Assembly (NCBI GenBank): GCA_947095535.1
Contig: OX352772.1
Location: 188,585,179 to 188,649,178, forward strand
DNA length: 64,000 bases
Source of the DNA: Poecilobothrus nobilitatus
Lineage: Eukaryota > Arthropoda > Insecta > Diptera > Dolichopodidae
Direction: 5' to 3'
Shown here one piece after another: positions 34,061-46,809 of the stretch. Every line of letters begins with the position of its first letter. The first letter of the stretch is position 1. Below the pieces are notes generated by a model that saw only the letters and a program-made list of their open reading frames with translations, searched no databases and was not told the origin of the DNA. The position numbers and the translations under genes were made by a program.

Positions 34061-35070
34061 GGGAATTTGGGAATTTGGTGTGACTGTGTTAGCAGATTTT
34101 TAATAGTACAGCACACATAAAAATATGCATACCATTTTTGTACATGTTTGTACCTACATACATATGTAGTAAAAAAATTTGGTTTTAAAAGTATGTAATT
34201 GAGAATATATTAAATTGCTTACTTCTAAATGCTAATGTTTTTGAACTAAAACAAAATTATTTTGCTTTTTCTAGACGATGTAGATATACATATATGAATG
34301 TATGTACATAACATGTATTTTATGATTAATTCATAATTATTGTTATTGAAAAGAAAAATATTGTTGTTATTTACTATTTTTAAAAAAGACTGGATTTCTT
34401 ATTTTTAATATATTCTTTTTGTTGTTTAATGTTTTTTCATAATTGAAAATATATTCTTAGTTTTTATACTTCAGAAAAAGGCATTAGTGGTGCGAATCAT
34501 CATTCCCTAATAGATCTTAATTTAAAGGCAGCTCCCAATTTAGATATCAATGTTAGGGCCTTAATATGCGATTTTAATATGTTAAGAGTTTCGAAAGAAA
34601 AGCCCTATTTTAATTATAATTAAGAAAGGAAAAACACATATCTATATAAATATAAAATATGTGTTTATTTATAATATAAATATTATAAATAAACACATAT
34701 TTATATGAATGGAATATAAATATTATAAATAAACACATTGCTTTTATAAATAAAAATGTATACTAAAAATCAATTGATCTAAATTTTAAGTAAATGCATA
34801 TTAAGTTTTACACTGTTCTCAAGTGCGACACATTAATTTGTTTACACATTCATGTCTTTCAAATTTATCGCTTTCAAACATAAAATATTTTCGAAGCACA
34901 TATTATTACATATTTTTAAGTATGTTGAATGCATATGTACACATACAATGCAATGGTCTCATTAAAAAAGAATAGTCTTTTATAAAAAAAAAAAACATTT
35001 ATGTATTACGTATACGTATTGGTATTGGTTTTGGTATTGGTGAGTTTAGTAAATTTAGATAAAATGTTTT
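34061..35070. other. AT-rich non-coding stretch
   Basis: No gene recognised. A short direct duplication around AATATAAATATTATAAATAA occurs near 34670-34740. Confidence 0.6.
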
Positions 35071-35079
35071 ATTTTGGTT

Positions 35080-35310
35080 CTGAAATAATTCTGTTAAAAA
35101 TTCTGTTATATCTTTGTATGAAAATTTAATTTTGAAATTAAGCTAATTTCTATAATGTTTTTCGATATTATTATTTTAAAATCATGTATTGTCATCGGGA
35201 TCTGATCTAATGAAGAAAATTGCAAGTCTCTAGCTCAACGGGAAGTGTGTTTAAAATGGCTTCTAAGATTTCATCCTTTACCCAACCAAGTTAATAAAAA
35301 GCTGTTAAAA
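35080..35310 (+). repeat. Interspersed repeat R2, copy 2
   Basis: Matches 18440-18680; conserved phrase TCTCTAGCTCAACGGGAAGT at about 35230. Non-coding. Confidence 0.7.
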
Positions 35311-35379
35311 ATCTATGAATTTTGGGTTAAACTATTTTAAAAGCTATAAAATACACTTCTCTCTTGGAAATATTTTCAA

Positions 35380-37950
35380 AGCTTGAATATTTAGGCGAAT
35401 ACATTAAATTTGTAGGATATCTGATTGGGAAATTATTAATTGTTTTAACTGCTCTTTTATGTACTATATCTAATTTTTTTATACATAGATTTGGGAAGTG
35501 TTACTCCATATGAGATTTAAGTAGATTAAATTTGGACAAATATAAGACGCATGTATAACATATAATGTTTTTTATTAAAGTATTTTCTTAATCTTTTTAA
35601 GATAAAAACATATGGAACAACCTTCTTAATATAATGTAATTTATATGACCTTGTCATCTAAGTTTCCTATCGATAATGAGTACTAAATAGTTATAATTCT
35701 TTATTAGGTCAATTTTAATATTTTTATAGATAAAGCTAGTGAAATTAATAATTTTATTTTCAAATATTAAAATTTTTGATTTGTTAATATTAATTAATGA
35801 CATTCTGTTTTTTAGCAGCCACTCCTCAATATAACGCATGTCATGTATAATTAAATCCCTTATTTCTTGTTCGCTACCTGAAAAATATTTTATTACTGCA
35901 TCATCAGCAAAAAGCTGTAATGATCCTTTTAAATGTAGCCTGGCTATATCTTCTATATAAATTTAAATTTTAAATAATATCGGCCCAAAATTGACCCTTG
36001 GGGAGCCACCTTTTTTATACGTTTTATATCGCTGTATGTGTCATTACATCGCTTAAGTTGCTTCCTATCAGATATGTACGATCTCAACAGATTTCATTTA
36101 TTAGGTTTGAACTTTAGTTGATTTAACTTGAAAAGACGTATATCATGATCTAGGCAATCAAAAGCTTTTTGCAAGTTCAAAAATAAACTAGCTGTATATT
36201 TCCCATCATCTATACTCCTTGATATGAAATCGGTTACAACTAAGCAAGCGGTAGTAGTGTTAGAGTTTACCTCAAAGCCATATTGGCCTTTATGCAAGAT
36301 GCCATTTGCATTTATGAAGTGGGTTAGCGTGCTCTTAATTATTTTTTTCATAAACTTTAGACGTAGAACTTAAAACTGATATTGGTCGGTAGTTTGAGGG
36401 ATTTGTTTGTCCGCCAGTGTCATGTATAGGTGTAACGGTAGCTAGCTTTAAAAATTCAGGAAAACTACCAGGTTTTAAAGCATTATTTATAAATTTTACT
36501 AGTGCGCTAATTTGATCGAAAAATTTCTTTAATATTTTAGAATATATACTATCATAACTTTATTGCATGTATAGTATTTCTAACTTCTTCTATATTGGTG
36601 GGTGTTAAAACTAAATCCTCGTAAATATTTTTTGTAAAGGACGGTATGTAATTTTCATCAATAGGGTCTGTTGAGATATTTAAAAATTTGTGACATCTAT
36701 GAAATATGTGTTCATTGTATTTGAAATTTCCAAAAAGTTAGTTATTTTACTGCTATTGTAGTCAATTTCACTTAAAACGCATCTATTATCATTAGTACTA
36801 TTATTGTACATTAATTTTTTGTAAAGATTCCATTGTTTTCTAGAATCGTTGGGATAACTAGCTATGATGTTATTATAGAAATTATTCTTAGCCTGTTTAA
36901 TTTCTCTTTTTACTAAGTCCGCTGTACTTCTCATATAGCTCTTTAACTCTCTTATCATTTGAATCTGTTTTTTTTATACTTAAAAAAAGATTCTCGAATT
37001 TTTTACGAATTTACGAATTATGTCACTATTTATCCACTCATGTTTTTTCCCTTCCTTTTTTTGGCGATATTACTTCTGTATATTTATGTACTTTTCAGAT
37101 AATGCTATAGTAAAATTATCTACATTATTATAATACATTAAATTTTCCTAAAAGAGTATCATTTGAAAGTTTATCATTAATTCTTTTCTTTAATAACTCT
37201 TCGATTTTCACTTACAAAAAGTAGCTGATGATCAGATAACGAAGTATCAGAAACATGAAAATTCTATCTATAATCAATTAAATCTGTGCTAAAATTATCG
37301 ATTATAGTTTTCGAAGAATTGCCTATTCTGGTTGCGAACCTATTGTTTATATTATTATATAATATAAAACCATTACAGAGTAATGTGTTCCTATAATCTT
37401 TCACCTCATTACTATTTTTATCCAATAAATTAAGATTAAAATCGCCTAGAATTATGGAATTTTTATATAAAGAAGTTAGGCCATCTAATTTACCAAAAAA
37501 ATCATTTATATTTGTTTGATGAGACTTATAAACAAACATTATATTAAATTTTTGCCTTAATAATTTTAGAATCAGAATATTTGAGTTAAAAAAAATTTCT
37601 TCAAATAGCAATCTACTGCTTAAGTTATTAGCTACAAATATAGCAGCGCCCCCGTAGGATTTTTCACGGTTAGAAAACTAAGTAGTGTAACTCGTATAGA
37701 ATTGATTTTCTTCTTTTAGAAGCCAAATTTCAGTTAATATTAATTTATACTTCTAAGTTATTTAATTTATTTATCAAGCTTTGTATATTTAAGTACATTA
37801 TATTAAGGTTGTTTTTATAACTCAACATTATATTTTTATCTAGCCCTGTAAAATAATTAACTTTAATATTGTATCAATATCAAACATTGTTGTAGTTTAC
37901 AATAATGTTTTGTTGCATACTTAACAAAAAGAAACAAGAAAAAACCTTAA
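35380..37950 (-). mobile_element. Second CR1-like LINE, nearly full length but decayed
   Basis: Minus-strand endonuclease, RT and C-terminal parts can be followed in order from about 37650 down to 35400. It is a different family from the LINE at 6955-9170. Confidence 0.72.
35640..37620 (-). pseudogene. LINE ORF2 (endonuclease and reverse transcriptase), many breaks
   Basis: 37611-37264 carries the endonuclease block IILGDFNLNLLD. 36958-36680 is the linker (NDSRKQWNLYKKL). 36480-36360 shows broken N-terminal RT text (KPGSFPEFLK-like). 36351-36094 has GQYGFEVNSNTTTACL and the first catalytic block FLNLQKAFDCLDHD, with Asn where relatives have Asp. Near 35905 is LFADDAVIKYF (catalytic Asp pair), and 35839-35654 is the following block NRMSLININKSK. 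At least five stops or frame changes separate these pieces. Mobility is impossible; only family membership can be claimed. Confidence 0.75.
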
Positions 37951-38172
37951 TTAAATGTTTAAATGTTCCAAAAATAGCAACAAAATGTGCAAAAAATAAA
38001 TGTGTAAGACAATATTTTTTTAAAAATAAAAACTTACATAATTTAAGTGGTACGAGTGTTGAATTAATTAGTACAGTTTTATCATAAAGTAACTATATAC
38101 CTAGAAAATTCACGTAGAAGAGAAAATCGTAATCAATTTTATTGATTTGAAATCACCCCAAGATCATATTTG

Positions 38173-38395
38173 GCTCTAGCTTTTATTTTAATTTCACAGT
38201 CTTTAGGCTCATATATAAATGATATATTGAAATACATTTTTTAAAGAAACTTCTATCGCAACAATATAATTTAGAAAATTACAAAAAAATTCGCAATTAA
38301 AAATTTATTTTTTACTTTTTAGTTCTAAAAAAGCTGTTTTTTTAAAAATGTTTTCTATTATTATTTTATTTTATTCTTCTTAGTCATGAATAATA
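38173..38395 (+). repeat. Interspersed repeat R1, copy 3
   Basis: Shares CTTTTATTTTAATTTCACAG, ATCGCAACAATATAATTTAG and TTCTTCTTAGTCATGAATAA-type phrases with copies at 32067 and 11207/11880. It lies immediately upstream of the LOA-type LINE. Confidence 0.75.
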
Positions 38396-38534
38396 ATTAG
38401 TCTTAAAAATAGCCCAGTCGCGAACAAAGTATTCGGAGTACCTGGCGATCCTCCGAATTAATTAGCCTTATCCTATGTATACGAATCTCTGCATAGGGTG
38501 CACCTTCCTTTTCTTCGTACTCGTGGGTTCAAAT

Positions 38535-39748
38535 ATGGAACAAATAATAAAGAAAAAAGAGTTAGCTGGCACTTGCCAAAAGTCGGCAAGTAAAGCGAGC
38601 AAACCGGGCACTAGCAGTGCTAAGGAAAGTCGCGAACAACCAAAGACGGTACGCAAAGTACGCCCGTCGAAACAAGCCTTCTTTGATAAACGGTCGGCCT
38701 ATAAAGTTATTGAGAGATTAAGCTCTCTCAATATTGGTCAGTTATCTGAGGCACAAAAGAACTCCTTAGCCTGGGCCAAAACAGTAGTAGGCCAGGTGAA
38801 GCCTCAAGAAGGACAAATTCCAGGTTCATCGAAGGGCCTTATGTTCAAGAGACAGAGGTCACAAGATGAGCTACAGAGTAGTTCCAAAAAGGCTAGGTTG
38901 CTAGGGAGCAACCAGGTAACCAAGCCTTTCAATGAAATTGCAAACGATAGTTTAATTCTGGCAATCACTGATGAGGGGTTAGAGGATGGGGGTATTTCTC
39001 CCAGTAACTGGAAGAAAGTTGTTGTTGCTTTAAACACAACTTTCTTCCAGGTACTGGAAGAAAATCCAGGACCACCACTCTCCTGTAGAGACGCTGGCTG
39101 GCATCAGGGCCACGTCAAATAAACTGCTTGTGCTGATCAGAGATCGGCAGATCTCTACAAGCAGGCGATAGGTAAGGTGGGAAGTCTGTGGCTGGGGGCC
39201 AAGCTTAAAGCCGTAAGCAGGGAGGAAATCCCTAGCAGGCCAAGAGCTAGGATATGGCTGCCGAGGGAACCTGCCGACACGATCATGAAAGTGATGAAAG
39301 TGTCAAATTCCCAACTTCCAACTCACAATTGGAAGATTGCCAAACTAGGGGAAGTAGTAGGAGATTCCGACGGGCGTTAGTCATTGTCAATAAGGACTCC
39401 CTACAACCCCTAGCGAAAGCCAAAGGGGTCATAAATTACGGCTTCACAGAGGTTACACTGAAGGTGTACAAAAAGGATGAGGTGGAGGCCTCAAGGAGCA
39501 TCGGTGAAGGCGTAAGTCAAGCCCAAGCGGCAGATTCTGACCGATCCGATGTCGTTGACGGAGAATTCTCCTCGGCTCCAAAGAGAGTGAATGATGTCAT
39601 CAAGGCTGACGATGAAGAAGATCTACTTAGATCTGATTCCGACAGCTTTGATGATGCCAAAAGCTTCTCAATGGACTTCGAGGATGAAGCTAACGCGACG
39701 GTGGTGGAGATTAAGGATGGCTCAGGTAATGAAGCTACTGCAAATTAA
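38535..39748 (+). pseudogene. LOA-type LINE ORF1
   Basis: ORF1 proteins bind the element RNA. From MEQIIKKK at 38535 the frame is open to TAA at 39120. The N-terminal part is basic (KSASKASKPG, RKVRPSKQAF), with a conserved-looking block KVIERLSSLNIGQLSEAQKN and an acidic stretch before GWHQGHVK. The protein continues in other frames (DLYKQAIGKVGSLWLGAKLK about 39150-39210, ARIWLPREPAD, then ALVIVNKDSL from about 39378). It ends with an acidic tail and TAA at 39748. One stop and at least one frame change break it. I did not see CCHC knuckles. It overlaps the start of ORF2 by about 20 bases. Confidence 0.7.
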
Positions 39749-42554
39749 TCTCCATCACTCCAAAGCGGCTTCCACCGCACTTGAATCCGCCTTAGGAAAA
39801 CGGGTGAGGATATTATCTTGATCCAAGAGTCATGGGTAACAAAAAAATAGGTTCATGGACTCAAGATACCTACACGTTGTTCTATAATAAAGAGGTATGC
39901 AGACCTAGAGCCTGCATACTTGCTAAAAATACATTAAATTTAACGTTTATGTATAATTACAGTGATGCTGATCTGGTCGCGGCGAGCCTAAAGCTAAAAA
40001 ACTTAAGGCTCTGGGTTGTTGCGGCGTATCTTCCTCACGACTCGCAGGATTCACTCCCTCTATCCAATATGGCAGGGGTGATAGCGGATGCTAGAAGGAT
40101 GAACATTGGGGTCATCATAAGCTGCGACGCCAATGCTCACCATGACGTCTGGGGTAGTTCGGATAGCAACGAAAGAGGTGAGTCACTTTTTGATTACATT
40201 TTAAGTACTAATCTTCTAATCTGTAACATTGGCAGAGAACCTACCTTTGTTACTAGTAATAGGCAAGAAGTCCAGAAGACATAACCTTAGTCTCAGACTT
40301 CATTTATTCCAAAATAAACTCATGGAATGTTTCTGCTGTGCATTCCTTTTCAGATCACAGATATCTTGAGTTAAGTCTGGACGAAAGTCCTCCAACAAAG
40401 TCAGTCTATAGAAATCCTAAGAGAACTGACTGGAACAAATATAGGGAGCACTTAAAGTCAGCGCTTCCCTCCTTAACACCTGGAATTCCTAAAAATATCC
40501 AGGATCTAAATAGCCTAGTAAACGTTTTTACTAAGGCCTGCAATAAGTCCTTAGAGCATTCATGTCCCATCAGTAAAGCTAGGGAAAAACCTAAACCACC
40601 TTGGTGGAATGATGAAATCAAAGCTCTAAGGAAAGATAGTAGGAGGGCTTTTAATAATGCCAAAAAAACGAATGAGGTACAGGACTGGAGCTCTTATAAA
40701 ACGGCTCTTAGTCAGTACAAAAAAGCATTTAAAAAGGCGAAAAGAGTCACCTGGAGACTATTCTGCGGAGGTATAGAAAACGTTTGCGAGGCATCTAGAC
40801 TTATTCTATGAAAATTCTATCGACAAACCCCATGGTACCCAGTCTTCTTCAAAAAGAGGATGGCAGCTGGGCTACCACAAGCGAGGAGTCGTTGGAATTA
40901 CTTTTACAAACCCATTTTCCTGGATGCTCAAATAACAGCTCAGAGGTGGGTGGCTTGTCTTTCTGAATTCTATTTCAGAGGTGGTGGTTACAGGGGACAA
41001 ACTACAATGGCTTATAGATAGTTTCAAACCATTCAAGTCAAGTGGACCGGATGGAATTATACCCGCTGAGATCCAGCAAACTGCATCTACTACCCTGGCT
41101 TGGTTAAAAAGCATTTTCTGTGCTTGTCTTAATTTGGGGCTTATCACTGATAAATGGAAACAGGTCAGAGTAGTGTTCATACCCAAGGCCGGCAAAAGTA
41201 GTCACGTCCATGCGAAGGACTTTCGGCCTATAAGCCTGTCATCCTTCCTTCTAAAAACCTTAAAAAGATCGATCGACATCCATATCCGCTGCAACTTAGA
41301 TAAAAATCTGTTGTCACCCTCTCAACATGCTTACTGTAAAGGGAAGTCAGTGGATACTGCACTTCACACTTTGACAAGCTCGATTGAAAGATCTTTAATT
41401 TGCAAAGAGTATACTCTTACAGCTTTTATAGACATTGAGGGAGCGTTTATTAACGTCAATCAGGTAGCAATTGTGGACGCACTCATAAGCCTAGGAGTTG
41501 AACCCAAGCTAAGAGCACTGTTAGCTAATAAGCTAAATAGCAGGGCCATCAGTGCCAACTTAGGCCACGCTTCAGCAAAAAGGTTTGTGAAAAGAGGGAC
41601 TCCGCAAAGAGGGGTGCTATCTCCCCTTCTTTGGAATATGGTGGTAAATAAACTACTTAAAATCCTGGAAGAAGTGGGCTGCACAACAATCGCCTTTGCG
41701 GACGATATTGCTGTCGTGGTCAGTGGCAAGTTTCCAAACAGTCTCACGGACGTTTTGCAACTTGCACTAAACAAAATCACAACATGGGCTACAGACTGTG
41801 GACTGTCAGTAAATCCACAGAAAGCAGAACTAGTCCTTTTTACAAGGAAATATAAAATTCCTAAAATAAAACCGCCTTCGTTAAATGGCTGCACTTTTGC
41901 CTTTAGGGAAACGGCGAAATTTCTGGGTCTAACTCTAGACAGGAAGTTAAGCTGGAAGGCTAACATCTCAGAAAGAGTAAAGAAGGCCTCAATAGCCTGT
42001 ATTCGTGTAAAAAAACCATTGGTAGGAAATGGGGGCTTCAGCCATACATGACTTACAAGTTACTGGCTATACAAATCCGAAGACCCATTCTTATGTACGG
42101 AGTCCTAGTATGGTGGAAAAGAATCGATAAAGAGGTCAACTGCAAGGCAATTGCTAGGGTCCAAAGAACTGCCACACTATGTATTGGTGGTTCTTTAATA
42201 ACAACCCCTTCTGCGGCATTAGACATCATGCTTAATCTGATGCCTGTAGCATATTATAGTAAATTTGGAGCCGCAAACACAGCTGTGAGATTAAAAGCTA
42301 CATCCCAGTGGATCAATCCACGAGAAGGTCACTCGGATATCATAAACCAATTCAAGTCCACTCCCGCCTTGGTGGACTACACGTCCCCCACTTACTTCTT
42401 CGGGAAATCTCATGTGACGAGCATACCAAGCCGTGAGAGTTGGAACTCGAACACAGTGATGACCTTCGAAGGAGTACAATTCTACACGGATGGTTCAAAA
42501 ATGAACAGCAGTGTAGGATGCGGGGTCTTCTCAGATAATCTGAATATCAGTCAT
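39729..42554 (+). pseudogene. LOA-type LINE ORF2: endonuclease, reverse transcriptase, start of RNase H
   Basis: ORF2 nicks the target and reverse-transcribes the element RNA. It starts MKLLQINLHHSKAAS at 39729, a typical endonuclease start. After a one-base slip near 39806 come LIQESWV and CDANAHHDVWGSS (endonuclease core, about 40120). Another slip near 40278 precedes FSDHRYLELSL. 40338-40800 is the linker (PPWWNDEIKALRK). RT runs from about 40981: FRPISLSSFLLKTLKR, TAFIDIEGAF (first Asp), GTPQRGVLSPLLW and IAFADDIAVVV (catalytic pair, about 41700), KFLGLTLDRKL. A slip in a G-run near 42030 follows. RNase H begins FYTDGSKMNSSVGCGVF and stops at the BEL insertion. Confidence 0.85.
42550..42554. 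other. Target-site duplication GTCAT, left copy
   Basis: GTCAT here is repeated at 52981-52985 on the other side of the BEL element. Joining the flanks through one copy restores a continuous RNase H frame, which shows the insertion edge to the base. Confidence 0.95.
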
Positions 42555-43376
42555 TGTTTTTAGACGTAATTAAAAACTTTATTTTTTTTAGATTTCTGAA
42601 TTACAATTTATTTTTTCTTCTCTAAAAATTTTTACCACTTTACATGTTTTTCTCTCGAACGTTAATCAACGATTAAAAATAAAAAATTCTAAAACAATCT
42701 AACATTAAACTTATCTTTACAACTTGTTTAAAATATAACCGTTCGAGGTCAATGACTTTTGTTTAAAATTTAAATCATTTCAAAGTACATAATACAAAGT
42801 ACATAAGAAAAAAAAGTATAATTAATAGCATCTGTTTTAACAGTTTACATTTTTATATACAATTATTTAAAGTTCCACATTCCAATTTAAGTTTACAGAA
42901 ATAATTAACATTATAAGTTTTAAGTGTACAGAAATAATTAACATTATATTCTATAATAATATTCTATGATTATGGATCAGAGCCATCTATTAGATTTAAT
43001 GTAAATATAATTTAATAATTAATTTCTATAATTCAATTTTAATATTTAACTAAGTGAAACAATAGAAATGAAATATTATTGAATAAAAAGTAATTATTGT
43101 GAATTAATATGTGACATAACAATATTTGTCACATGCATTTAAGGTAAGTAAATAATAAACACATAGTAGTATGTAAGTAATAAATAAAATATATTATATT
43201 ATATTACACATTATTGTTGGTGAGAGATGACTCCGTGACTCGGTGACTCGGTGACATGGTGACGATTCAACTCCCATATTTTAGATAAGTATAAATTTAA
43301 ATATTTTGTTGATGTATTTCTTTGTGTTTCCTTATTTTCAATTGTAGCTGGATCCATGTAATGCGCAGACGGAACA
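42555..43376 (-). repeat. BEL 3' LTR (left)
   Basis: 822 bp, plus-strand ends TGTTTTTAGACG and GACGGAACA. It is the uninterrupted version of the right LTR and shows where the nested element landed (ATTTCTATAATTC near 43020-43032). Only a few substitutions and short indels separate the LTRs, so the insertion is recent. Confidence 0.93.
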
Positions 43377-43392
43377 TTCTCCCCGCCCTTGA
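43377..43392 (-). other. BEL polypurine tract
   Basis: On the minus strand, AAGGGCGGGGAGAA lies directly before the 3' LTR, the expected plus-strand primer position. Confidence 0.75.
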
Positions 43393-43764
43393 TATTACGT
43401 AGGAATATCTAAAATCAATTCAGGTTCCCCTCTAAACTAAAAATAAACAAAATTTTAATAAAATTATATACAACTTTTATATGATAAACAAAAAAACTTA
43501 TTCTGCCATTTGGTTTTTAGGTTGTGTTGAAATTGTTATCATCCTTGAAACGAAAACATCTATACCGGAACTATCGCTGACACCGAAGATAGAGGATATA
43601 GTGCCCCTTACTCACTATCTGAAACTGCGCATTCAACTAGGAACGTAATGGTGAGAAATTGTTAATATGATATTATTATTTTTTTTTAAAGTGTGTTACG
43701 AATTTAGAATTGTGTGTATGAATTGTATAGAAAAAAAAACAAATATGATAGTTTTATAAGTGTG
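43393..43764 (-). other. BEL 3' untranslated stretch
   Basis: About 370 bases between the integrase stop and the polypurine tract. No protein, including envelope, can be read here. Confidence 0.7.
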
Positions 43765-45226
43765 CTATTGAATTGTATGTGATTTTGAATGTTTGATTAT
43801 ATGAATGATGTAGTTTGATTTTAATTTAGAATCGGTTTGATTTTGCGAATTATGATCAGTTTGGTCAAGCGGTTGGTTTCCGATTGGAAGAACACATAAT
43901 TTGGAAATGGGTCGTTTGAAAATTGAATTTTTCGTGCGAACGCTCACTACTCGTACTAATCCATCAGAGCCAGAATGAGTATCTATAACTCTAGCGAGAA
44001 GCCATTTACTCGGTGGAAGATTTTCGTCCTTTACTATGACTAAATCATTTATCTTTAAATTTTCGCGTGTTCGGTTCCATTTAGGGCGTTGTTGTAAACA
44101 GCTCAAATATTCGGTATTCCATCGTCGCCAAAAACTCTGCAGAATATGTTGCAAATGTTGCCAACGATCCAGTCTATTCACATTCAAGTCCAAAACACAT
44201 TGTTGGGGTGTAGATAACAAGCTATCACCAATTAAGAAATGAGCTGGGGTTAGCGGTAATAAATCTTGAGGATCACTTGTCATTTCACAAAGTGGCCTTG
44301 AATTTAAGCATGCTTCGATTTGTGTTAATACCGTGGCGAACTCCTCGTATGTTAGTGTGATATTATTTAACACTCTTTTTAAGTGATGTTTAGCTGAGCG
44401 AACTCCAGCCTCCCATAGACCGCCGAAGTGTGGTGAACCAGGGGGATTGAAGTGAAAATTAACTCCGACATTTTCCATGAATTCAGCAACTTCCATTTTT
44501 ATATCTCCTACCATAAAATGTGTTTGATTTTTTAATATTTTATGTGCGCCTACAAAATTAGTACCACAATCGCAATATAGATCGGTACAGAATCCACGAC
44601 GAGAACAAAATCTTCGATAAGCAGCTGTAAATCCTTCTGCTGACATATCTGTTACTAATTCCAGGTGAATAGCTTTGACTGACATACAAATGAAAAGGGC
44701 TACATATGACTTATTCCCTTTAGCACCTCTTCCTTTGTGGGTTTTCAACTCGAATGGGCCACAATAATCTAAACCAGAATGTAGGAATGGTCTGGCCATC
44801 TGTACTCGCCTTTTTGGTAACTCGCCCATTAGTTGAGTTCGTGTTTCATCCCTTTGTTTAAAGCACGGAATGCATTTGTATATTTGAAAACGGATCGTAT
44901 TCCGCGCATTAATAATCCAAAATTGTTTTCTTAGTATGGACATTTCGTTTACACATAGCTACCTCTTTTGCAAATATCCTTTGTAGGGCCCGCTTTATTA
45001 AATGTTTGAACGCTGGCTTAATCTCATTTGATTTTAAATAGTGGGTTTCTCTCCTATCTTTCTCTTTGAGTTTACAATTTGCAATGAATCGGTGACAGTA
45101 TGCTAGCACGCGAATTAATCTTGTATATGACGAAAATTGGTTCTCGATTATATCGTTATTCAATGTTCTTTGTTCAAGGCTGGTATGGGCTTCCCTCTTA
45201 TTTGGCCAATGTGTGTATGATTTCAT
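43765..45226 (-). pseudogene. BEL integrase
   Basis: Integrase inserts the cDNA into the host genome. The N-terminal part (45226-44909) is in a different frame from the rest, so one frame change lies near 44930. From 44943 the frame is open for 392 residues. A zinc-binding remnant CIPCFK comes first, then the core: Asp in GLDYCGPF, Asp in CDCGTNFVGA and Glu in GLWEAGVRSAKHHL. ACLNSRPL and LTPAHFLIG follow, and the C-terminal DNA-binding part has LQQRPKW and VIVKDENLPPSKW. All three catalytic acids are present, so the catalytic core itself looks intact. The last 40 residues are low-complexity. Confidence 0.9.
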
Positions 45227-45713
45227 TAGCCAGTCTGGACCATGCCATTATAAGGGATGGTTTTCAAGTTCAGATGGACATAAACCTCTTGACGCGACGT
45301 CTGCGAGATTTTGTTTTGTCAGTACATGATTCCAAATATTTTGACCAACCAGCTCGTGAATGTGTGAAACCCTGTTGGTGACGAACGTTGTCCATTTTGT
45401 TGGGTGATTTTCAAGCCATGCGAGTACAATTTCGGAATCTGTCCATCCAAATAATTTTATTGGTTATCATATTCGTAGACCCTGTAGAGTATACTTTAAG
45501 AGTTTGGCTCCTAACACGGCAGCGCATAATTCAAGTCGCGGCAACGATATGGTTTTTATTGGTGCAACCTTTGTCTTGGAAATGATAATCGATGTTGATC
45601 TTGTGCCATTAGATTCTGTCGTACTCATATACTCAATAGCTGTATCTTTTTCGGAATATCTGATCCATCTTTTAATGGAAATTCTCTTAATTTTCTGTAA
45701 ATTTTGAAAGTAT
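45227..45713 (-). pseudogene. BEL RNase H-like region, decayed
   Basis: Minus-strand translation of about 45490-45600 gives TKVAPIKT, SLPRLELCAAVLGAKLL, the conserved BEL block around the catalytic Glu of the RNase H domain. The remainder is interrupted; in this interval the plus-strand frames that look open are mirror images without meaning. Confidence 0.65.
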
Positions 45714-46714
45714 TTAATCCATTCTTAAATCAGCTGTTACTTCATCATCCCATTGTAACCCTGATAGCCATAACCTTTGCATGATAATTTTAGCCGATAT
45801 GATAATTGGGGCTAACCATCCCATAGGATCAAATAACTTTGCGATTCGTGATAATATGCTTCTTTTAGTCCAGGTCACAGGAGCTTCTTCAAGGTTGATG
45901 GAATATCCACAAGAATCGTTCTTTGGATTCCAATGTATACCCAAAGTTCGAATAGTCTCTGCGTCATTGTTTTAATCTGGAAGTAATTTTTCGCAATCTT
46001 CTACTGGCAATGATTGCAATAATTTGTTACTATTAGACATCCATTTTCGTAATGAGAATCCTGCCGATCTTGTGGCGCTTATGATCTGTTGTTGAGCCTG
46101 TAGTGCTGTTTCAACGTCATCTGCTCCCGACAACCGATCATCGACGTAAAAGTCATTGTTTATGATTCTGCATCCTACTGGAAAATTATCCATTTGTCAT
46201 GTGCCAGTTTTTTTAGAGTTTTCACTGCTAAGTATGGTGCACTTTTTGTGCCAAACGTGACTGTCAATAATTTGTAATCTCGAATTGGAAGGGATGGATC
46301 TACCCTCCACACTATTCTCTGATACTCCGTGTGCCCATTCTTTATCCATATTTGACGATACATCTTTTCGATGTCGGCCGTGAAAGCAACTCGATGTTTT
46401 CGCCATCTGATCAATATTGTCAACAACTCATCTTGAATCGTTGGTCCTTTTAACAACATGTCATTTAAGGACTTACCACTTTTTGTCGCTCTAGAAGCAT
46501 CGAATACTACTCGAAGTTTTGTTGTGGTACTCGTCTCTTTAATAACCCCGTGGTGAGGCAGGTAGCTGGTTTTATACGACAAGATGTTTGGCCCACTGTT
46601 TTGAAAGAGCTCTTCTGGATCAACTAGACTCATGTGACCCAATGTTTTGTACTCATTGATACATTTAATATATTCTGTTTTCAACTCTACATTATTTTTA
46701 AAACGCTTTTCCAA
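45714..46714 (-). pseudogene. BEL reverse transcriptase
   Basis: Copies element RNA into DNA. From 46714: YLPHHGVIKE, KLRVVFDASRA, then AFTADIEKMYRQI (first catalytic Asp) and TVTFGTKSAPYLAV. A frame change near 46190 precedes FYVDDRLSGADD (catalytic YVDD). AGFSLRKWMSN and KLLPD follow, then a TAA at about 45972. The next part, TLGIHWNP and WTKRSILSRIAKLFDPMGWL, is in the same frame as YVDD. So one frame change and one stop disable an otherwise complete RT domain. Confidence 0.9.
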
Positions 46715-46809
46715 TTGGTATAGCCTTTGTAGCGCTATGTTTCTAGATGGACCTAAAAAGTCACTATGTGTCGTTGATCTAAATCTTATCTTATTTTTAC
46801 TAATCTTAT

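Larger units (their letters stand above)
38411..42554 (+). mobile_element. LOA-type LINE, 5' part (before BEL insertion)
   Basis: The element begins near CAGTCGCGAACAAAG and runs through ORF1, endonuclease, RT and the start of RNase H, where it is cut at 42554 by the BEL element. It resumes at 52986. ORF1 followed by EN-RT-RNase H and a C-terminal Cys/His region is the LOA (Jockey group) plan. Higher GC than the surroundings suggests it is younger than the AT-rich relics. Confidence 0.85.

Noticed and set aside
37905..38087. 60-codon plus-strand frame
   Set aside because: Lysine/asparagine-rich, lies upstream of a minus-strand LINE in AT-rich sequence, no motif.
43393..43764. Envelope gene for the BEL element
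   Set aside because: Too short, and no signal peptide, membrane segment or cleavage motif can be read.
45100..45585. Plus-strand open frames
   Set aside because: Shadows of the minus-strand BEL RNase H/integrase region.
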